The notes under the pieces were generated by a model that worked only from the letters and a program-made list of their open reading frames with translations, did not search any database and was not told the DNA's origin. From contig NZ_JAKRNM010000002.1 of the NCBI RefSeq assembly GCF_022346995.1, positions 186,001-250,000 on the forward strand: DNA of 64,000 nucleotides, in the 5' to 3' direction. Each line of letters begins with the position of its first letter. Position 1 is the first letter of the stretch. This DNA is from Paenibacillus sp. ACRRY (GTDB taxonomy: Bacteria; Bacillota; Bacilli; Paenibacillales; Paenibacillaceae). This document shows positions 1 to 8,940 of the stretch, piece after piece. A program made the translations under genes and the position numbers.

Positions 1-187
1 CGAAGAAAAAGTGGATGTTGGCAGAGGGCGCGATTGCCTTGATTTTGTTCCTGGTGGCCTCGGCGCGCTCTTCGCTGCGGGCTGTGAGTATAAGCGATGC
101 ACCACGTTTGGCAAGTTCGATGGCAGCAAGCTGCCCCAATCCGCTTGTTGCTCCGGTGATTACAATAATGGGCTGTGTTGTTTTCAT
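1..187 (-). CDS. SDR-family oxidoreductase, N-terminal part (cut by window edge)
   Basis: The first 62 residues of a short-chain dehydrogenase/reductase are visible; the rest lies beyond base 1. The N-terminus shows the Rossmann nucleotide-binding motif TGATSGLG (residues 11-18), followed by an ELAKRGA helix and the ILTARSEERAE strand that ends the second beta-strand, a usual NADP(H)-preferring arrangement because of the Arg after the strand. The ATG at 185-187 is preceded by AAAGGAG at good spacing. It is transcribed divergently from the MarR-type gene at 334, a typical arrangement in which the regulator controls the enzyme. The substrate cannot be told from this fragment. Confidence 0.85.
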   Translation of the reverse strand, partial: MKTTQPIIVITGATSGLGQLAAIELAKRGASLILTARSEERAEATRNKIKAIAPSANIHFFF

Positions 188-229
188 AGTGAAGTCTCCT
201 TTTGACGCAAAAAGAGTCGTCAGATATAA

Positions 230-289
230 TTGATATAAATCAACTATATATATTAATTGAATATTAATTGATATTTGTCAACTATATAT
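230..289. promoter_or_regulatory. Twin operator-like repeats between SDR and MarR genes
   Basis: Two near-identical 21-22 bp units lie in the divergent intergenic region. The first begins TTGATATAAATCAA (230-243) and the second TTGATATTTGTCAA (268-281); both continue with CTATATAT. Each core is an imperfect inverted repeat (TTGAT/ATCAA and TTGAT/GTCAA), the form expected of a MarR dimer site. They start 38 bp apart. Their role as MarR operators is inferred from position and symmetry. Confidence 0.6.
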
Positions 290-333
290 TCTGATGACAT
301 GCTTTAATGAATTAAGGAGAGGGGAACAACAAA

Positions 334-792
334 ATGAGTGAACATGCAGCCAAAACAAAAGATAGAGAAACCCTGGAACTGGCCCTTGGTGAGCAGATCC
401 ATGCCCTGATTAGTGCTTCGCATGCACTCAATGTTCGGTCTGCCGAGCGATTTGATGCGACGTTGCAGCCTGCCGCTTTTCACCTCGTACGGTGGCTGTA
501 CTCTTATGGTCCAACAAGTGCCGCAGCTTTGGCAGAAGCGACTGCCATGGACCGCAGCTCGGTAAGTCGTCTGATTAAGCAGCTCGAGAAATCCGGATAT
601 GTGAGCAAGGAGCAGGATCCTGATGATCGGCGCGGCATTCTATTGTCTCTGACAGAGCTTGGCGAGCAGTCGACGGTGAATGCGCTGAAGGAGAAGGAGT
701 CTGCTTTTTATGACCGTATCTCCAGATGGGATGATGAAGAGTTGGGACATTTCACCAGCATGCTTCGACAGTTTAACGGGTTGGAGGGGTAG
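334..792 (+). CDS. MarR-family transcriptional regulator
   Basis: A 152-residue protein of typical MarR length. The winged helix-turn-helix covers about residues 61-110: helices in TSAAALAEATAMDRSSVSRLIKQLE, then the wing with the family hallmark DPDDRR (95-100). These proteins bind DNA as dimers and usually release it on binding small aromatic or oxidant ligands. The ATG follows GGAGAGGGGAAC. The divergent SDR gene and the twin inverted repeats between the two genes suggest that it represses itself and the oxidoreductase. The inducer is unknown. Confidence 0.93.
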   Translation: MSEHAAKTKDRETLELALGEQIHALISASHALNVRSAERFDATLQPAAFHLVRWLYSYGPTSAAALAEATAMDRSSVSRLIKQLEKSGYVSKEQDPDDRRGILLSLTELGEQSTVNALKEKESAFYDRISRWDDEELGHFTSMLRQFNGLEG

Positions 793-847
793 TGTGGGGG
801 ATGTAGCGCAAATTGTGATGATATAAACGTAGCCATTGTGAAAAAAT

Positions 848-888
848 CAAAAGGTGATATCCACATTTCCTTGGACATCACCTTTTGG
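848..888. terminator. Bidirectional terminator between MarR and pectate lyase genes
   Basis: A hairpin with arms AAAAGGTGAT and ATCACCTTTT encloses a second short pairing (TCC/GGA). A-rich and T-rich flanks on both sides allow it to end both convergent genes. Confidence 0.75.
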
Positions 889-906
889 TCTACTAAAAAC
901 AGAATT

Positions 907-2214
907 TTACTTATCGGCAAGGTATCCTAAACCAAGTTTGAATAAAGGACTCGTATCTACAGGAAGCATGAACGTGACATCAGGTAAACTGCCGTCTGTT
1001 TTTCTAGCTGCCGATAATTGAGTCGTATCCAGACTTACAAAATCCTCTGAGGTGAGCTGAAGACCACCATCAATGGTCCAAGAATTATTGGATACATTTT
1101 CAATAGGGTGGTTATCGTTTTTGATGGTTGTCCCCATGAAGGCAATGTTATTATGTAACACTTCCCTGTAACCAGGAATGTTGGTGATATCCTTTGGACT
1201 AACGCGCTCCAGCATATCATAGTTGGCCCGCCGGTTATTGTACGCGGTGTTATTGGTCCAGTTAGCGGATTGTCCTGGCTGATGATTCGCATAAAAGCCA
1301 TTCGCTCCGTTATTCACGGCAAGTGAATATCTAACGGTATGTACAGGCAATGGATCTGGAATGCCGGTTGTCCGATAGGCGTATCCTCCGACTTTGAATC
1401 CGTTCTGGTCGCCTACGCCATTCTGGTTGCCTCTGTTGTTAAACGACCAACAATGATCGTACACCACAGGTCCCTTTGAACTGATGCTGTCAAATCCATC
1501 ATCACTGTTATTCCAGGCGCGGGAATTAATTAACGAGACCGCTCCGCCATGAGCTCCGAAGCCATCTGTATTCCCGGCAGATACATCCGTTGGGCCAATA
1601 TTGTCATAAGCATCCGAGTTAAGAACGGTTCCTGTTCCATTCCCCGTATAGTAAAAACCAATCGCTTCATTTCCGTAAGCGGCCATATTCACGAAGTCGG
1701 CTTGCCCTCTGATTCTGAAAGCCTCCGATTGAGGCTGCTCACCTACTTTAACACCAGTGACATCGAATCCCTGGAAAGTGACTCCCGTTGTCCTGTCTTC
1801 AACAAAGAATGCAGCCACACGTAAATTGGTTGGGACATGACTGAAGTCAAAAACAGGTCTTTCACCCGGATATGCCTCGTAGGTAATTCCATTTTTGTTG
1901 AAGGCATGAACGTAATTATAATTACTATCCGTTTTGGCGATTTCAAAGTCATCGTAAACTCCGCCGCGGATATAGACCGTATCGCCGGACGAAGCCAGGG
2001 ACTGGGCTTGCATCAAGCTCTTCAATGGCTCATTTATCGTTCCCGCATTGGTATCACTGCCGTTCGGAGAGACGTAATAACTCGTCGCACTTGTTGTTGC
2101 AATGGTTCCTTCTTTCCCTGAATCCAATGTATCTCCAGTTGCCATAACAGAACTTGTCATAAACAAGGCTGTAAGCATGGAATAAATGATGAATAAACTC
2201 CCGATTTTTCTCAC
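907..2214 (-). CDS. Secreted PL9-type pectate lyase
   Basis: A 435-residue right-handed parallel beta-helix polysaccharide lyase, probably cleaving polygalacturonate outside the cell by beta-elimination. The N-terminus is a signal peptide (MRKIGSLF followed by a hydrophobic stretch to SSVMA). The mature part opens with YYVSPNGSDTNAGT, typical of this fold. The family 9 site is recognisable: Asp217 in NTDGFGAH, Asp238, Asp239 and Asp242 in NSDDGFD, and Lys274 in NGFKVGG match in order and spacing the calcium-binding Asp residues and catalytic Lys of Erwinia-type Pel9A. The GTG at 2214 is chosen because AAAAGGAG lies 9 bases before it; an in-frame TTG at 2238 would place that site inside the gene. 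It lies 168 bp downstream of the response-regulator gene, on the same strand. It could instead act on rhamnogalacturonan. Confidence 0.87.
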   Translation of the reverse strand: MRKIGSLFIIYSMLTALFMTSSVMATGDTLDSGKEGTIATTSATSYYVSPNGSDTNAGTINEPLKSLMQAQSLASSGDTVYIRGGVYDDFEIAKTDSNYNYVHAFNKNGITYEAYPGERPVFDFSHVPTNLRVAAFFVEDRTTGVTFQGFDVTGVKVGEQPQSEAFRIRGQADFVNMAAYGNEAIGFYYTGNGTGTVLNSDAYDNIGPTDVSAGNTDGFGAHGGAVSLINSRAWNNSDDGFDSISSKGPVVYDHCWSFNNRGNQNGVGDQNGFKVGGYAYRTTGIPDPLPVHTVRYSLAVNNGANGFYANHQPGQSANWTNNTAYNNRRANYDMLERVSPKDITNIPGYREVLHNNIAFMGTTIKNDNHPIENVSNNSWTIDGGLQLTSEDFVSLDTTQLSAARKTDGSLPDVTFMLPVDTSPLFKLGLGYLADK

Positions 2215-2382
2215 AATGCTTTTCTCCTTTTGGGTCAATCAATGGTTTGGTGACGTCTTAGCAACCATGGCGCATGATTTTTATCGGTCCCCCATAAAGA
2301 GATTTTTATAAAACCACTATGAAATAATTCTTTTGCAGTACGTTTTAGGTATAAAGTAATGGGAGCAGCGAAAATGATTAAT

Positions 2383-3897
2383 CTAGGCCAACGTTGAATC
2401 GACATACCGCTTAAACTCTGACGGTAAAATGCCGACAACCCTCTTAAACACAGAAGTGAAATGCTTAGAACTTTGGTACCCTACCATGGCTGCGATTTCG
2501 TATAGCTTGTGTTTGTCCTTGATAATCAGCTGCTTGGCCATCTCCATTCGTTGCTGAATGACATAATCAATGAAGTTAATGCCTGTCGCTTCTCTGAATA
2601 CCTCGCTTAAATAACTCGGATTCATACGAACATAATCAGCTGCCGATTGAAGAGTTAAGTTTCCATTTATATTCGTATGGATAAAACGCTTTACTCGGGC
2701 GATAAGAGGTGGATCTGTTTGTTTTTGACTCTGTTGAACATAATCCAGAATTTCCTCTGCTCGTTGATTGAGCTTGCTGATCCAGATTTCACGGGATAAG
2801 GTATTCTGATCTTCACTCAGAACCTCTACGGACAAAGGGTCTATAACTCGATGTTGTGGCAGACCGGATTCGGCAGCGAAGTGTCCCAGAATAGCCAAAC
2901 AGCTGACATACCGGTCTCTCCAAGTATCCGGCTGATGTAGAGGGAAGGTCTCAGATATCATGCTTTTGATTTGTAAATGTTGACCCTGCTTGAAAGCAGC
3001 CATCCATTCGACTATATCGGTGCCAGAGTCAGAAACGAGTTGAAACCGGATTTCCATTTTAGCCATATTCCAAGAAGGGAGCAGTTGACGGAAATCACTA
3101 AAGACAGGGCTGCTTCCCATGATCATCGGAATTTGTGTATGTACATTCGTGAAACGGAAGAGATTTTCTTCAAACTGTACTAAATTTTCTTTAATCGCAT
3201 ATTCATCCCGTGACCAGTGGAGTGCCATAATCATATTGTCTTCGACTCGAATGACTTTGCCCTGTTGATGAATGAGTTCCTGACAAGTCTTCATAAGAAA
3301 GTATAAATATAGACTTCGATCTCGGGGTGTGAGTGTTTGGACATTGATATACAGTGCTACAGCTCCGAAGTATACCCCATCTATTGGAAGTCCCAAACGA
3401 CTTAGCCGCACTTCGCATGTTTCCGGTGTATGACTTTGCCCGCTTAGCAGTTGATGTATCCAATATTCGATTAATTGCTGGGATTGTTCGTTTTCTTCCA
3501 ATTTTTGATGCGACGTATCCAGAACCAAAGCTTCTACTTGTCTCAACTTTTCAAGCAAAATAGGCTCCTCAACAGGCTTCGTGATATAATCGACGGCACC
3601 CATGACAAGCATCTGGCGAACGTACGAATAGTCTGTATACCCGCTTAGTGCAAGAACAAAAGGAGAGTCAGGCTCACGCTTTAACTCGGTATAAAGCTCG
3701 ATCCCATCCATGATAGGCATGGAGATATCCGTTAGAATCAGATCCGGTTTTACGTTTTTGATGATATCCAAAGCCTCTCTGCCATTAGCTGCTTCACCTA
3801 ACACTGTCCACTCAGGAGCAATTCTTCGTATTAATGCTTGCAGCCCTTTTCGAATCATGGGCTCGTCATCGACTATAATCATCCGAAATGTATTCAT
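2383..3897 (-). CDS. YesN-type response regulator with AraC DNA-binding domain
   Basis: A 504-residue regulator pairing with the kinase encoded just upstream. The receiver domain has the acidic pair in IVDDEP, the phosphoacceptor Asp57 in LILTDISMP and the conserved Lys107 in ITKP. A long middle segment of about 250 residues follows, as is usual for this Paenibacillus-rich family. The last 105 residues form an AraC HTH domain (LTLQSAADYVRMNPSYLSEVF, then YEIAAMVGYQSSKHFTSVFK). The ATG at 3897 has GGAGGT upstream; the frame also opens at a GTG inside that site, which is less likely. It overlaps the 3' end of the kinase gene, indicating co-translation. Likely targets are the divergent importer and the lyase. 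Confidence 0.93.
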   Translation of the reverse strand: MNTFRMIIVDDEPMIRKGLQALIRRIAPEWTVLGEAANGREALDIIKNVKPDLILTDISMPIMDGIELYTELKREPDSPFVLALSGYTDYSYVRQMLVMGAVDYITKPVEEPILLEKLRQVEALVLDTSHQKLEENEQSQQLIEYWIHQLLSGQSHTPETCEVRLSRLGLPIDGVYFGAVALYINVQTLTPRDRSLYLYFLMKTCQELIHQQGKVIRVEDNMIMALHWSRDEYAIKENLVQFEENLFRFTNVHTQIPMIMGSSPVFSDFRQLLPSWNMAKMEIRFQLVSDSGTDIVEWMAAFKQGQHLQIKSMISETFPLHQPDTWRDRYVSCLAILGHFAAESGLPQHRVIDPLSVEVLSEDQNTLSREIWISKLNQRAEEILDYVQQSQKQTDPPLIARVKRFIHTNINGNLTLQSAADYVRMNPSYLSEVFREATGINFIDYVIQQRMEMAKQLIIKDKHKLYEIAAMVGYQSSKHFTSVFKRVVGILPSEFKRYVDSTLA

Positions 3898-5638
3898 GTT
3901 CAGAAGCACCTCCGATCTTATTACGATCTGGGATTTGGTGAAGAGGGATCTGGCAAACTACGGAGGTTCCTTTACCCTGGGTACTGTCGATTTCCAGCCC
4001 GTATTGTGTTCCATAGGATAACTTGATTCGGCGCTGAACATTTAACAGACCGATGCTAACATCTTGCGGTTGTTCATTGAGGGCCATCTGGATCCGATTT
4101 CTGACTAAATGGAGTTGTTCCACTGTCATTCCTGCACCATCATCAGTCACTTTAATTTCAATAAAGGAGTTTAATTCGTTTTTATTGACCTGGACTCGAA
4201 CAAAACCAGAGCGGGAGATAGGACGTAATCCGTGAAGAATACTATTCTCGACTAGCGGCTGAATCATGAGAGCGTGAATCGGTATACTTTTCAATGATTC
4301 ATCACATTCGATTTCAACCTTTGGTGGATAGGACAGGCGTGCCGATTGCAAATATAAGTAATGCTCTACATACTCCAATTCCTGTTGTATGGTTATCCAG
4401 CTTCGCTGCTGAAAATGAACTTTAAGCAATTTGCCCAGTGAAGTGGTCATTTTGACCGTTTGTGGATTGCCCTCTGTTTCAGCCATCATTCGAATGGTTT
4501 CAAGCGTATTGAACAGAAAGTGTGGATTAATTTGGCTCTGTAATGCTGAAAACTGAGCATCCCGCTGCCGGATTTCAGCGACATACGTACGGTCGATCAA
4601 TTCTTTGATTCTGGTAAGCATCTGGTTAAAACTATTTCCAAGATGAGATATTTCATCTTTTGACGTTGCATGGAACCTCAGATTAAACTCTCCGGATTCC
4701 GCTCTCCTCATGAGTCGCCGGAGCTGTTCAATCGGCAGTGTCACTTTTCTTGAAAACCATCCAGAAAATAATATGGCCGCCATCAAGGACGCTGTCATGA
4801 TAAGTAGAGTAGTGAGAAGCATCTCTTTTCGATTCAAAACCGAATTCAAAGGGACATCAAGTTGGAGCTTCCATGGAACAGATTTTAAGTTAGCTTCAGC
4901 CCGCAGCCATTCGCTGGAATCAAGGGAAGGCGAAGGGAGGGTGATTTGTTTTTTGTCTGTCGCGTAGATCACTTGATTTTGCTCATTGACGATGGTTAGG
5001 GATGAACCATTTCCGATTTGAACACGATGAAGCAGATCATCTATTTTGGAGAAATTTACATCTAAAACAAGAACGCCGTAAGGCTGATTTAACTCGAAAA
5101 TATTGAGCTGTCTAAAGACTGAGAACAATGGAATCACACCGCCGCCATTTGATGGTTGTATCATGTTTGTATCCGAAATCGTCGATTTCCCCTGCAATCT
5201 CAGTGCTTCAAGGAAAGCTTTTGTTGATTCTGGAGTGTAGGGATAGGGTTGCCCCTTCTGATAAAGACTTAAGCTCCCCATCTGATTGTCGAAAAAGTGA
5301 ACTGCTGTAATGTCTTCGGCGTTGGGATACAGATATGTATTCCGAATATAGTTTTCCATTTGTACCGTTTCGGACAGGTCTAAATCATGGAGATGTTTTC
5401 CGGTGATAAGACGTTCCATTTGATCACGATCATAAAGTGGTTGCATTGTAGATGAAATCAATTCGGACAGATACACATCCAGGTTAATCGCAATCTGATT
5501 GGAGAGTTCATCCATGGTTAGCTCCATATTGTGCTTTGTGTTTGAAAGATGTAGAAGGTAGTGACCATATGAAATGATAATAATCAGGATCGTGATAATT
5601 AGCGTATACGACAGGTTAAGCTTCTGTTTGAAAGTCAT
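3866..5638 (-). CDS. YesM-type sensor histidine kinase
   Basis: A 590-residue membrane kinase. Two transmembrane helices (about residues 12-29 and 273-294) enclose a 240-residue extracellular sensor region that probably folds as a Cache domain. A HAMP linker follows (about 294-346), then the His_kinase domain with the phosphoacceptor His373 in QINPHFLFNTLETIR and an HATPase domain with the N-box PLVENSILHG (461-470) and the G-box DDGAGM. The ATG at 5638 is preceded by GGGGGAGGT. The gene precedes and overlaps the response regulator and is divergent from the binding-protein gene at 5814. It is expected to sense an oligosaccharide, directly or through that binding protein. Confidence 0.93.
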   Translation of the reverse strand: MTFKQKLNLSYTLIITILIIIISYGHYLLHLSNTKHNMELTMDELSNQIAINLDVYLSELISSTMQPLYDRDQMERLITGKHLHDLDLSETVQMENYIRNTYLYPNAEDITAVHFFDNQMGSLSLYQKGQPYPYTPESTKAFLEALRLQGKSTISDTNMIQPSNGGGVIPLFSVFRQLNIFELNQPYGVLVLDVNFSKIDDLLHRVQIGNGSSLTIVNEQNQVIYATDKKQITLPSPSLDSSEWLRAEANLKSVPWKLQLDVPLNSVLNRKEMLLTTLLIMTASLMAAILFSGWFSRKVTLPIEQLRRLMRRAESGEFNLRFHATSKDEISHLGNSFNQMLTRIKELIDRTYVAEIRQRDAQFSALQSQINPHFLFNTLETIRMMAETEGNPQTVKMTTSLGKLLKVHFQQRSWITIQQELEYVEHYLYLQSARLSYPPKVEIECDESLKSIPIHALMIQPLVENSILHGLRPISRSGFVRVQVNKNELNSFIEIKVTDDGAGMTVEQLHLVRNRIQMALNEQPQDVSIGLLNVQRRIKLSYGTQYGLEIDSTQGKGTSVVCQIPLHQIPDRNKIGGASEHEYISDDYSR

Positions 5639-5753
5639 TTTATACCTCCCCCCGCAAAGCCTAGTATAGTTCAAGGAATTTTTTCATGGAAGGAGTCTTG
5701 TTGAAATATCCAAAGAATCCGTCCTATTCCGAAAAAAACACCGCTTATCATAA

Positions 5754-5784
5754 GGTACATATCATGCCAAAATAAAAATGTACC
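5754..5784. promoter_or_regulatory. Inverted repeat in kinase/importer divergent region
   Basis: GGTACAT (5754-5760) is repeated in inverse as ATGTACC (5778-5784), just upstream of the ribosome binding site of the importer operon. It could be a regulator site or an mRNA hairpin in the leader. No clear sigma-A promoter was identified here. Confidence 0.3.
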
Positions 5785-5813
5785 CGAGAAACAGCATAAC
5801 AGGAGGAAAAAAC

Positions 5814-7112
5814 ATGTTAAAACGATTAGCAGTTGGTTTGCTTGTTCCGGCATTTTTGTTGCTCGCGGCATGCAGCACAAACGATAATGGAGCCCTCAAC
5901 AACAGCGGAGTTGAAAACGCTACCAATAATAAAGACAAGGGGGTAAACCTAAAGATTTCATTAACAGCTCAAGATATGAGCGGTCTTGAAACACTCGCGA
6001 CAGAATACAACAGCCAAAATCCCGATGTAACAATTACAGTTGATCGTGCACCGGACAATCAATTCAAGCAAACCTTGGGAGCACAGCTCTCTGCAAAAGA
6101 AGCTCCCGACATGTTTGTGCAGTGGCCAGGTCTTAGCAAAATTGGGCTTAGTATTGACGCAGGTTATTTGGCGGATTTAAGCGATGTTGCTCCATTGAAA
6201 AATATAGATCCGAGCTTATTGCAAGGCTTCAGCAAGGAAGAGAAGGTTTACGGTATACCTTGGAGCAAGAATTACTTGGCTATGTTCTATAACAAGGATA
6301 TTTTTCAGGCACATGATATAGCAGTTCCTACGAACTGGGAAGAGTTTTTGGCAGCTTGCGAGAAGCTGAAGGCAGCAGGAATCACGCCAATTGCGCTGGC
6401 CGGCAAAGAAGCATGGAATGTGCAGCTGCCTTGGTATGCGCTGGCTCCTTCCACCGTGTATGCGCAGGAGCAAGATTGGGATCAGAAGCGATTCAATGAC
6501 CAAGTACAATTTGCAACTTCCGATTCGTGGAAAGCGGTAGCGGCACAATATGAACAGCTTGTGAAAAATGGATATTTCGACGAAAACACGCTCGGCGTTT
6601 CCTATGAATCTGCGAAAACGTCCTTGGGATCGGGGAAAGCGGCGATGATGATAGACGGCAACTGGTCGATTGGTGGTTATGAGGAAATTGCCAAAGCCAA
6701 CAATATCGACATTGGTATGTTTGCATTGCCAGGCAACAAAGCAGGCGAAGAGATCTGGTTATCCTCTGCGCCGTCCACGGGTCTATCCATTTGGTCGGGA
6801 AGCGAGCATCAGGAAGAAGCGAAGAAATTTCTGGTCTATCTATTTTCGGACGAAAACTACTTAACCCTTATTGGGCCGGGCCAGTTCTCGACTTTGCAAA
6901 CCGTACAGTCAGAGAGCACAGATATTACAGCGGACATTGTCGAGGTTGTACAGAACGCTCCAACTTATCAGTTCCTTGATATTGGCTGGCCAGCAGGTCC
7001 TAATACCGACGCGTTTAATCAGGGCACTCAATCCGCGATTGGCGGAGCAGTTTCCTTTGCAGAGCTGCTTGATATCGCTGACAAGTCGTGGGACAAAGCC
7101 GTTAAGAAATAG
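5814..7112 (+). CDS. Sugar ABC transporter substrate-binding lipoprotein
   Basis: A 432-residue extracellular solute-binding protein of family 1. The signal peptide ends in the lipobox LLAAC with the lipidated Cys20, followed by a Ser/Asn-rich linker. The mature part has the usual features: YNSQNPDVTITVD near the start, APDMFVQWPG, the GIPWSKNYLAMFYNKDIF segment, and GKAAMMIDGNWSIGGY. The ATG at 5814 has AGGAGG upstream; a longer frame from 5778 is less likely. It is the first gene of the importer operon, and the sensor genes are divergent. The cargo is probably a pectin- or rhamnogalacturonan-derived oligosaccharide, judged from the enzymes around it. Confidence 0.93.
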   Translation: MLKRLAVGLLVPAFLLLAACSTNDNGALNNSGVENATNNKDKGVNLKISLTAQDMSGLETLATEYNSQNPDVTITVDRAPDNQFKQTLGAQLSAKEAPDMFVQWPGLSKIGLSIDAGYLADLSDVAPLKNIDPSLLQGFSKEEKVYGIPWSKNYLAMFYNKDIFQAHDIAVPTNWEEFLAACEKLKAAGITPIALAGKEAWNVQLPWYALAPSTVYAQEQDWDQKRFNDQVQFATSDSWKAVAAQYEQLVKNGYFDENTLGVSYESAKTSLGSGKAAMMIDGNWSIGGYEEIAKANNIDIGMFALPGNKAGEEIWLSSAPSTGLSIWSGSEHQEEAKKFLVYLFSDENYLTLIGPGQFSTLQTVQSESTDITADIVEVVQNAPTYQFLDIGWPAGPNTDAFNQGTQSAIGGAVSFAELLDIADKSWDKAVKK

Positions 7113-7123
7113 TGAAGCCTGAC

Positions 7124-7153
7124 CGGAGGAGAGACAGATACATCTCTTCTCCG
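7124..7153 (+). terminator. Hairpin between binding-protein and permease genes
   Basis: An 11-bp stem (CGGAGGAGAGA with TCTCTTCTCCG, one G-T pair) and an 8-base loop are followed by TTCTTCTT. It lies just after the binding-protein stop codon and before the permease. It may act as a leaky terminator or a 3' mRNA stabiliser that makes the binding protein more abundant than the permeases. Confidence 0.6.
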
Positions 7154-7196
7154 TTCTTCTTAACACACTATAGAGAAGAGAAAGAAGGGATTGAGG

Positions 7197-8081
7197 GTGG
7201 GTAATAAATCCAAATTGCAGAAAGTGCCGTATGCCTTTGCTTTACCTGCGGTTTTATTGTACGTCATGTTTTTTATCTATCCCAGTATACAGAGCTTTTA
7301 TTATTCCTTGACGGACTGGAATGGAATCAATCCGGAGTTCAACTTTGTAGGCATGGATAATTTCATGTACCTCTTGGAAGACCTTCGTTTTCGGACTGCT
7401 CTTGGGAATACACTTTGGTACGCAGTGGGACTTACATTAGGACAGAGCATACTGGGGCTTTTGCTAGCTCTCTTACTCCACGGCGGTTTTAAAGGTCAAA
7501 GTTTTTTTCGATCCATATTCTTCAGTCCACAAATCATGAGTCTGCTCGCAATCGGATATATCTGGGCATACATCTATGATCCAACCACGGGCAGCCTCAA
7601 TACGATTCTGACTTCCCTGGGCTTGTCTGAATTGGCTATGAACTGGCTGGGCGATATGGATCTCGCCTTATGGTCCATAATCGCTGTAAGCATTTGGCAA
7701 GGGGCAGGCTGGTGCATGCTCATTTTTCTAGCCAATCTGCAGTCTGTTCCGAAGGAACTTTATGAAGCCGCATCCATCGACGGAGCAGGAGTGATGAAGC
7801 AATTCCTAAACGTGACGTTTCCACTTCTGGGGCCAGCTATAACCATTACCTTAGTTACAGGAATGATCAACGGACTGAAAGCCTTTGACCTGATTATGTC
7901 CATGACCAAGGGAGGTCCTGGTTACGTTACGGAAAGTATTAGTACGGTCATGTACGATACAGCGTTTACCCGTAATTTATTCGGGGAGGCTCAGGCTATG
8001 GGGGTAGTCATGTTCATTATCATTTTTGTAATTACAATGATTCAGCTCACTTTCTTGAGAAAAAGGGAGGTTGATATCTAA
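7197..8081 (+). CDS. Sugar ABC transporter permease (MalF/UgpA type)
   Basis: A 294-residue inner-membrane permease with six predicted helices. The cytoplasmic loop motif that contacts the ATPase, EAASIDGAGVMKQFLNVTFPLLGP, lies about 90 residues from the C-terminus. The N-terminus has the typical YAFALPAVLLYVMFFIYPSIQSFYYSLTDW. The start is taken at the GTG at 7197, which is 6 bases after AGAAGGGA; a TTG at 7191 directly abuts that site. The stop codon overlaps the next gene's start by one base, so translation is coupled. Confidence 0.92.
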   Translation: MGNKSKLQKVPYAFALPAVLLYVMFFIYPSIQSFYYSLTDWNGINPEFNFVGMDNFMYLLEDLRFRTALGNTLWYAVGLTLGQSILGLLLALLLHGGFKGQSFFRSIFFSPQIMSLLAIGYIWAYIYDPTTGSLNTILTSLGLSELAMNWLGDMDLALWSIIAVSIWQGAGWCMLIFLANLQSVPKELYEAASIDGAGVMKQFLNVTFPLLGPAITITLVTGMINGLKAFDLIMSMTKGGPGYVTESISTVMYDTAFTRNLFGEAQAMGVVMFIIIFVITMIQLTFLRKREVDI

Positions 8082-8911
8082 TGACAACGACCTCTCGTAT
8101 ACAGGGCTATGTTCGTTGGGCTATCGTCTCTATTTTATCCGTATTCTATCTCTATCCGCTTTATATGTTAGTGGTTCTCTCTTTCAAAACCAATGAACAT
8201 ATGTTTTCCAGTGCATTCGGTCTAAAGGGTGAATTTCATTTTAGTAACTATATTGAAGCTTGGACGAGATCGAACTTTGGGCTAGCTTTTCTTAATAGCA
8301 GTTTGATCAGTACCGTTTCAGTTATATTTATTATTTTGTTAGGTGCTATGGCGTCCTATCCGCTGGCGAGGCGAGCTGGCAAGCTGTCGGCATTTTTGAG
8401 TTTATTTTTTGTGGCGGGTCTTATTGTTCCTGTGCAGCTTAACTTGATTCCATTGTTTAAAATGATGAATAACCTTCAATTGAATCAATCACAGCTGGGG
8501 GTCATTCTGTTATATATATCATTTGGCATGCCGTTAACCATTTTTTTGTTCACCAGTTTCATGCGATCACTGCCATTGGAGCTTGAAGAGGCTGCACAGA
8601 TTGACGGGTCATCGCCGAGCGGTATCTTTTTCAAAATCTTATTTCCACTTCTCAAACCTGTGGCTGCAAGCGTATTAATCCTTCAATTTCTTCATATCTG
8701 GAATGACTTTTTCCTTCCTGTCGTATTTCTGAATACGGATGAACTGCGAACGGTGCAAGTGGCGGTCTATTCATTCGCTGGTCGGTATAGTAACGATTGG
8801 GCGCATATGTTCCCGATGGTCGTTATTTGCGTAGCACCAGTCATGTTGCTCTATATTTTCTTGCAGCGCTTCATTATTTCGGGAATTATGTCGGGTGCAG
8901 TAAAAGGTTAG
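8081..8911 (+). CDS. Sugar ABC transporter permease (MalG type)
   Basis: A 276-residue second permease subunit. The EAA loop reads EEAAQIDGSSPSGIFFKILFPLLKP, and the helices after YLYPLYMLVVLSFKT are typical of MalG partners. Its ATG shares a base with the stop of the preceding permease gene (TAATG). No ATPase gene follows, so a shared MsmX/MsmK-type ATPase encoded elsewhere is expected to energise the importer. Confidence 0.93.
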   Translation: MTTTSRIQGYVRWAIVSILSVFYLYPLYMLVVLSFKTNEHMFSSAFGLKGEFHFSNYIEAWTRSNFGLAFLNSSLISTVSVIFIILLGAMASYPLARRAGKLSAFLSLFFVAGLIVPVQLNLIPLFKMMNNLQLNQSQLGVILLYISFGMPLTIFLFTSFMRSLPLELEEAAQIDGSSPSGIFFKILFPLLKPVAASVLILQFLHIWNDFFLPVVFLNTDELRTVQVAVYSFAGRYSNDWAHMFPMVVICVAPVMLLYIFLQRFIISGIMSGAVKG

Positions 8912-8940
8912 ACTCATCCAGTGGGAGAAGGAGGATTACG

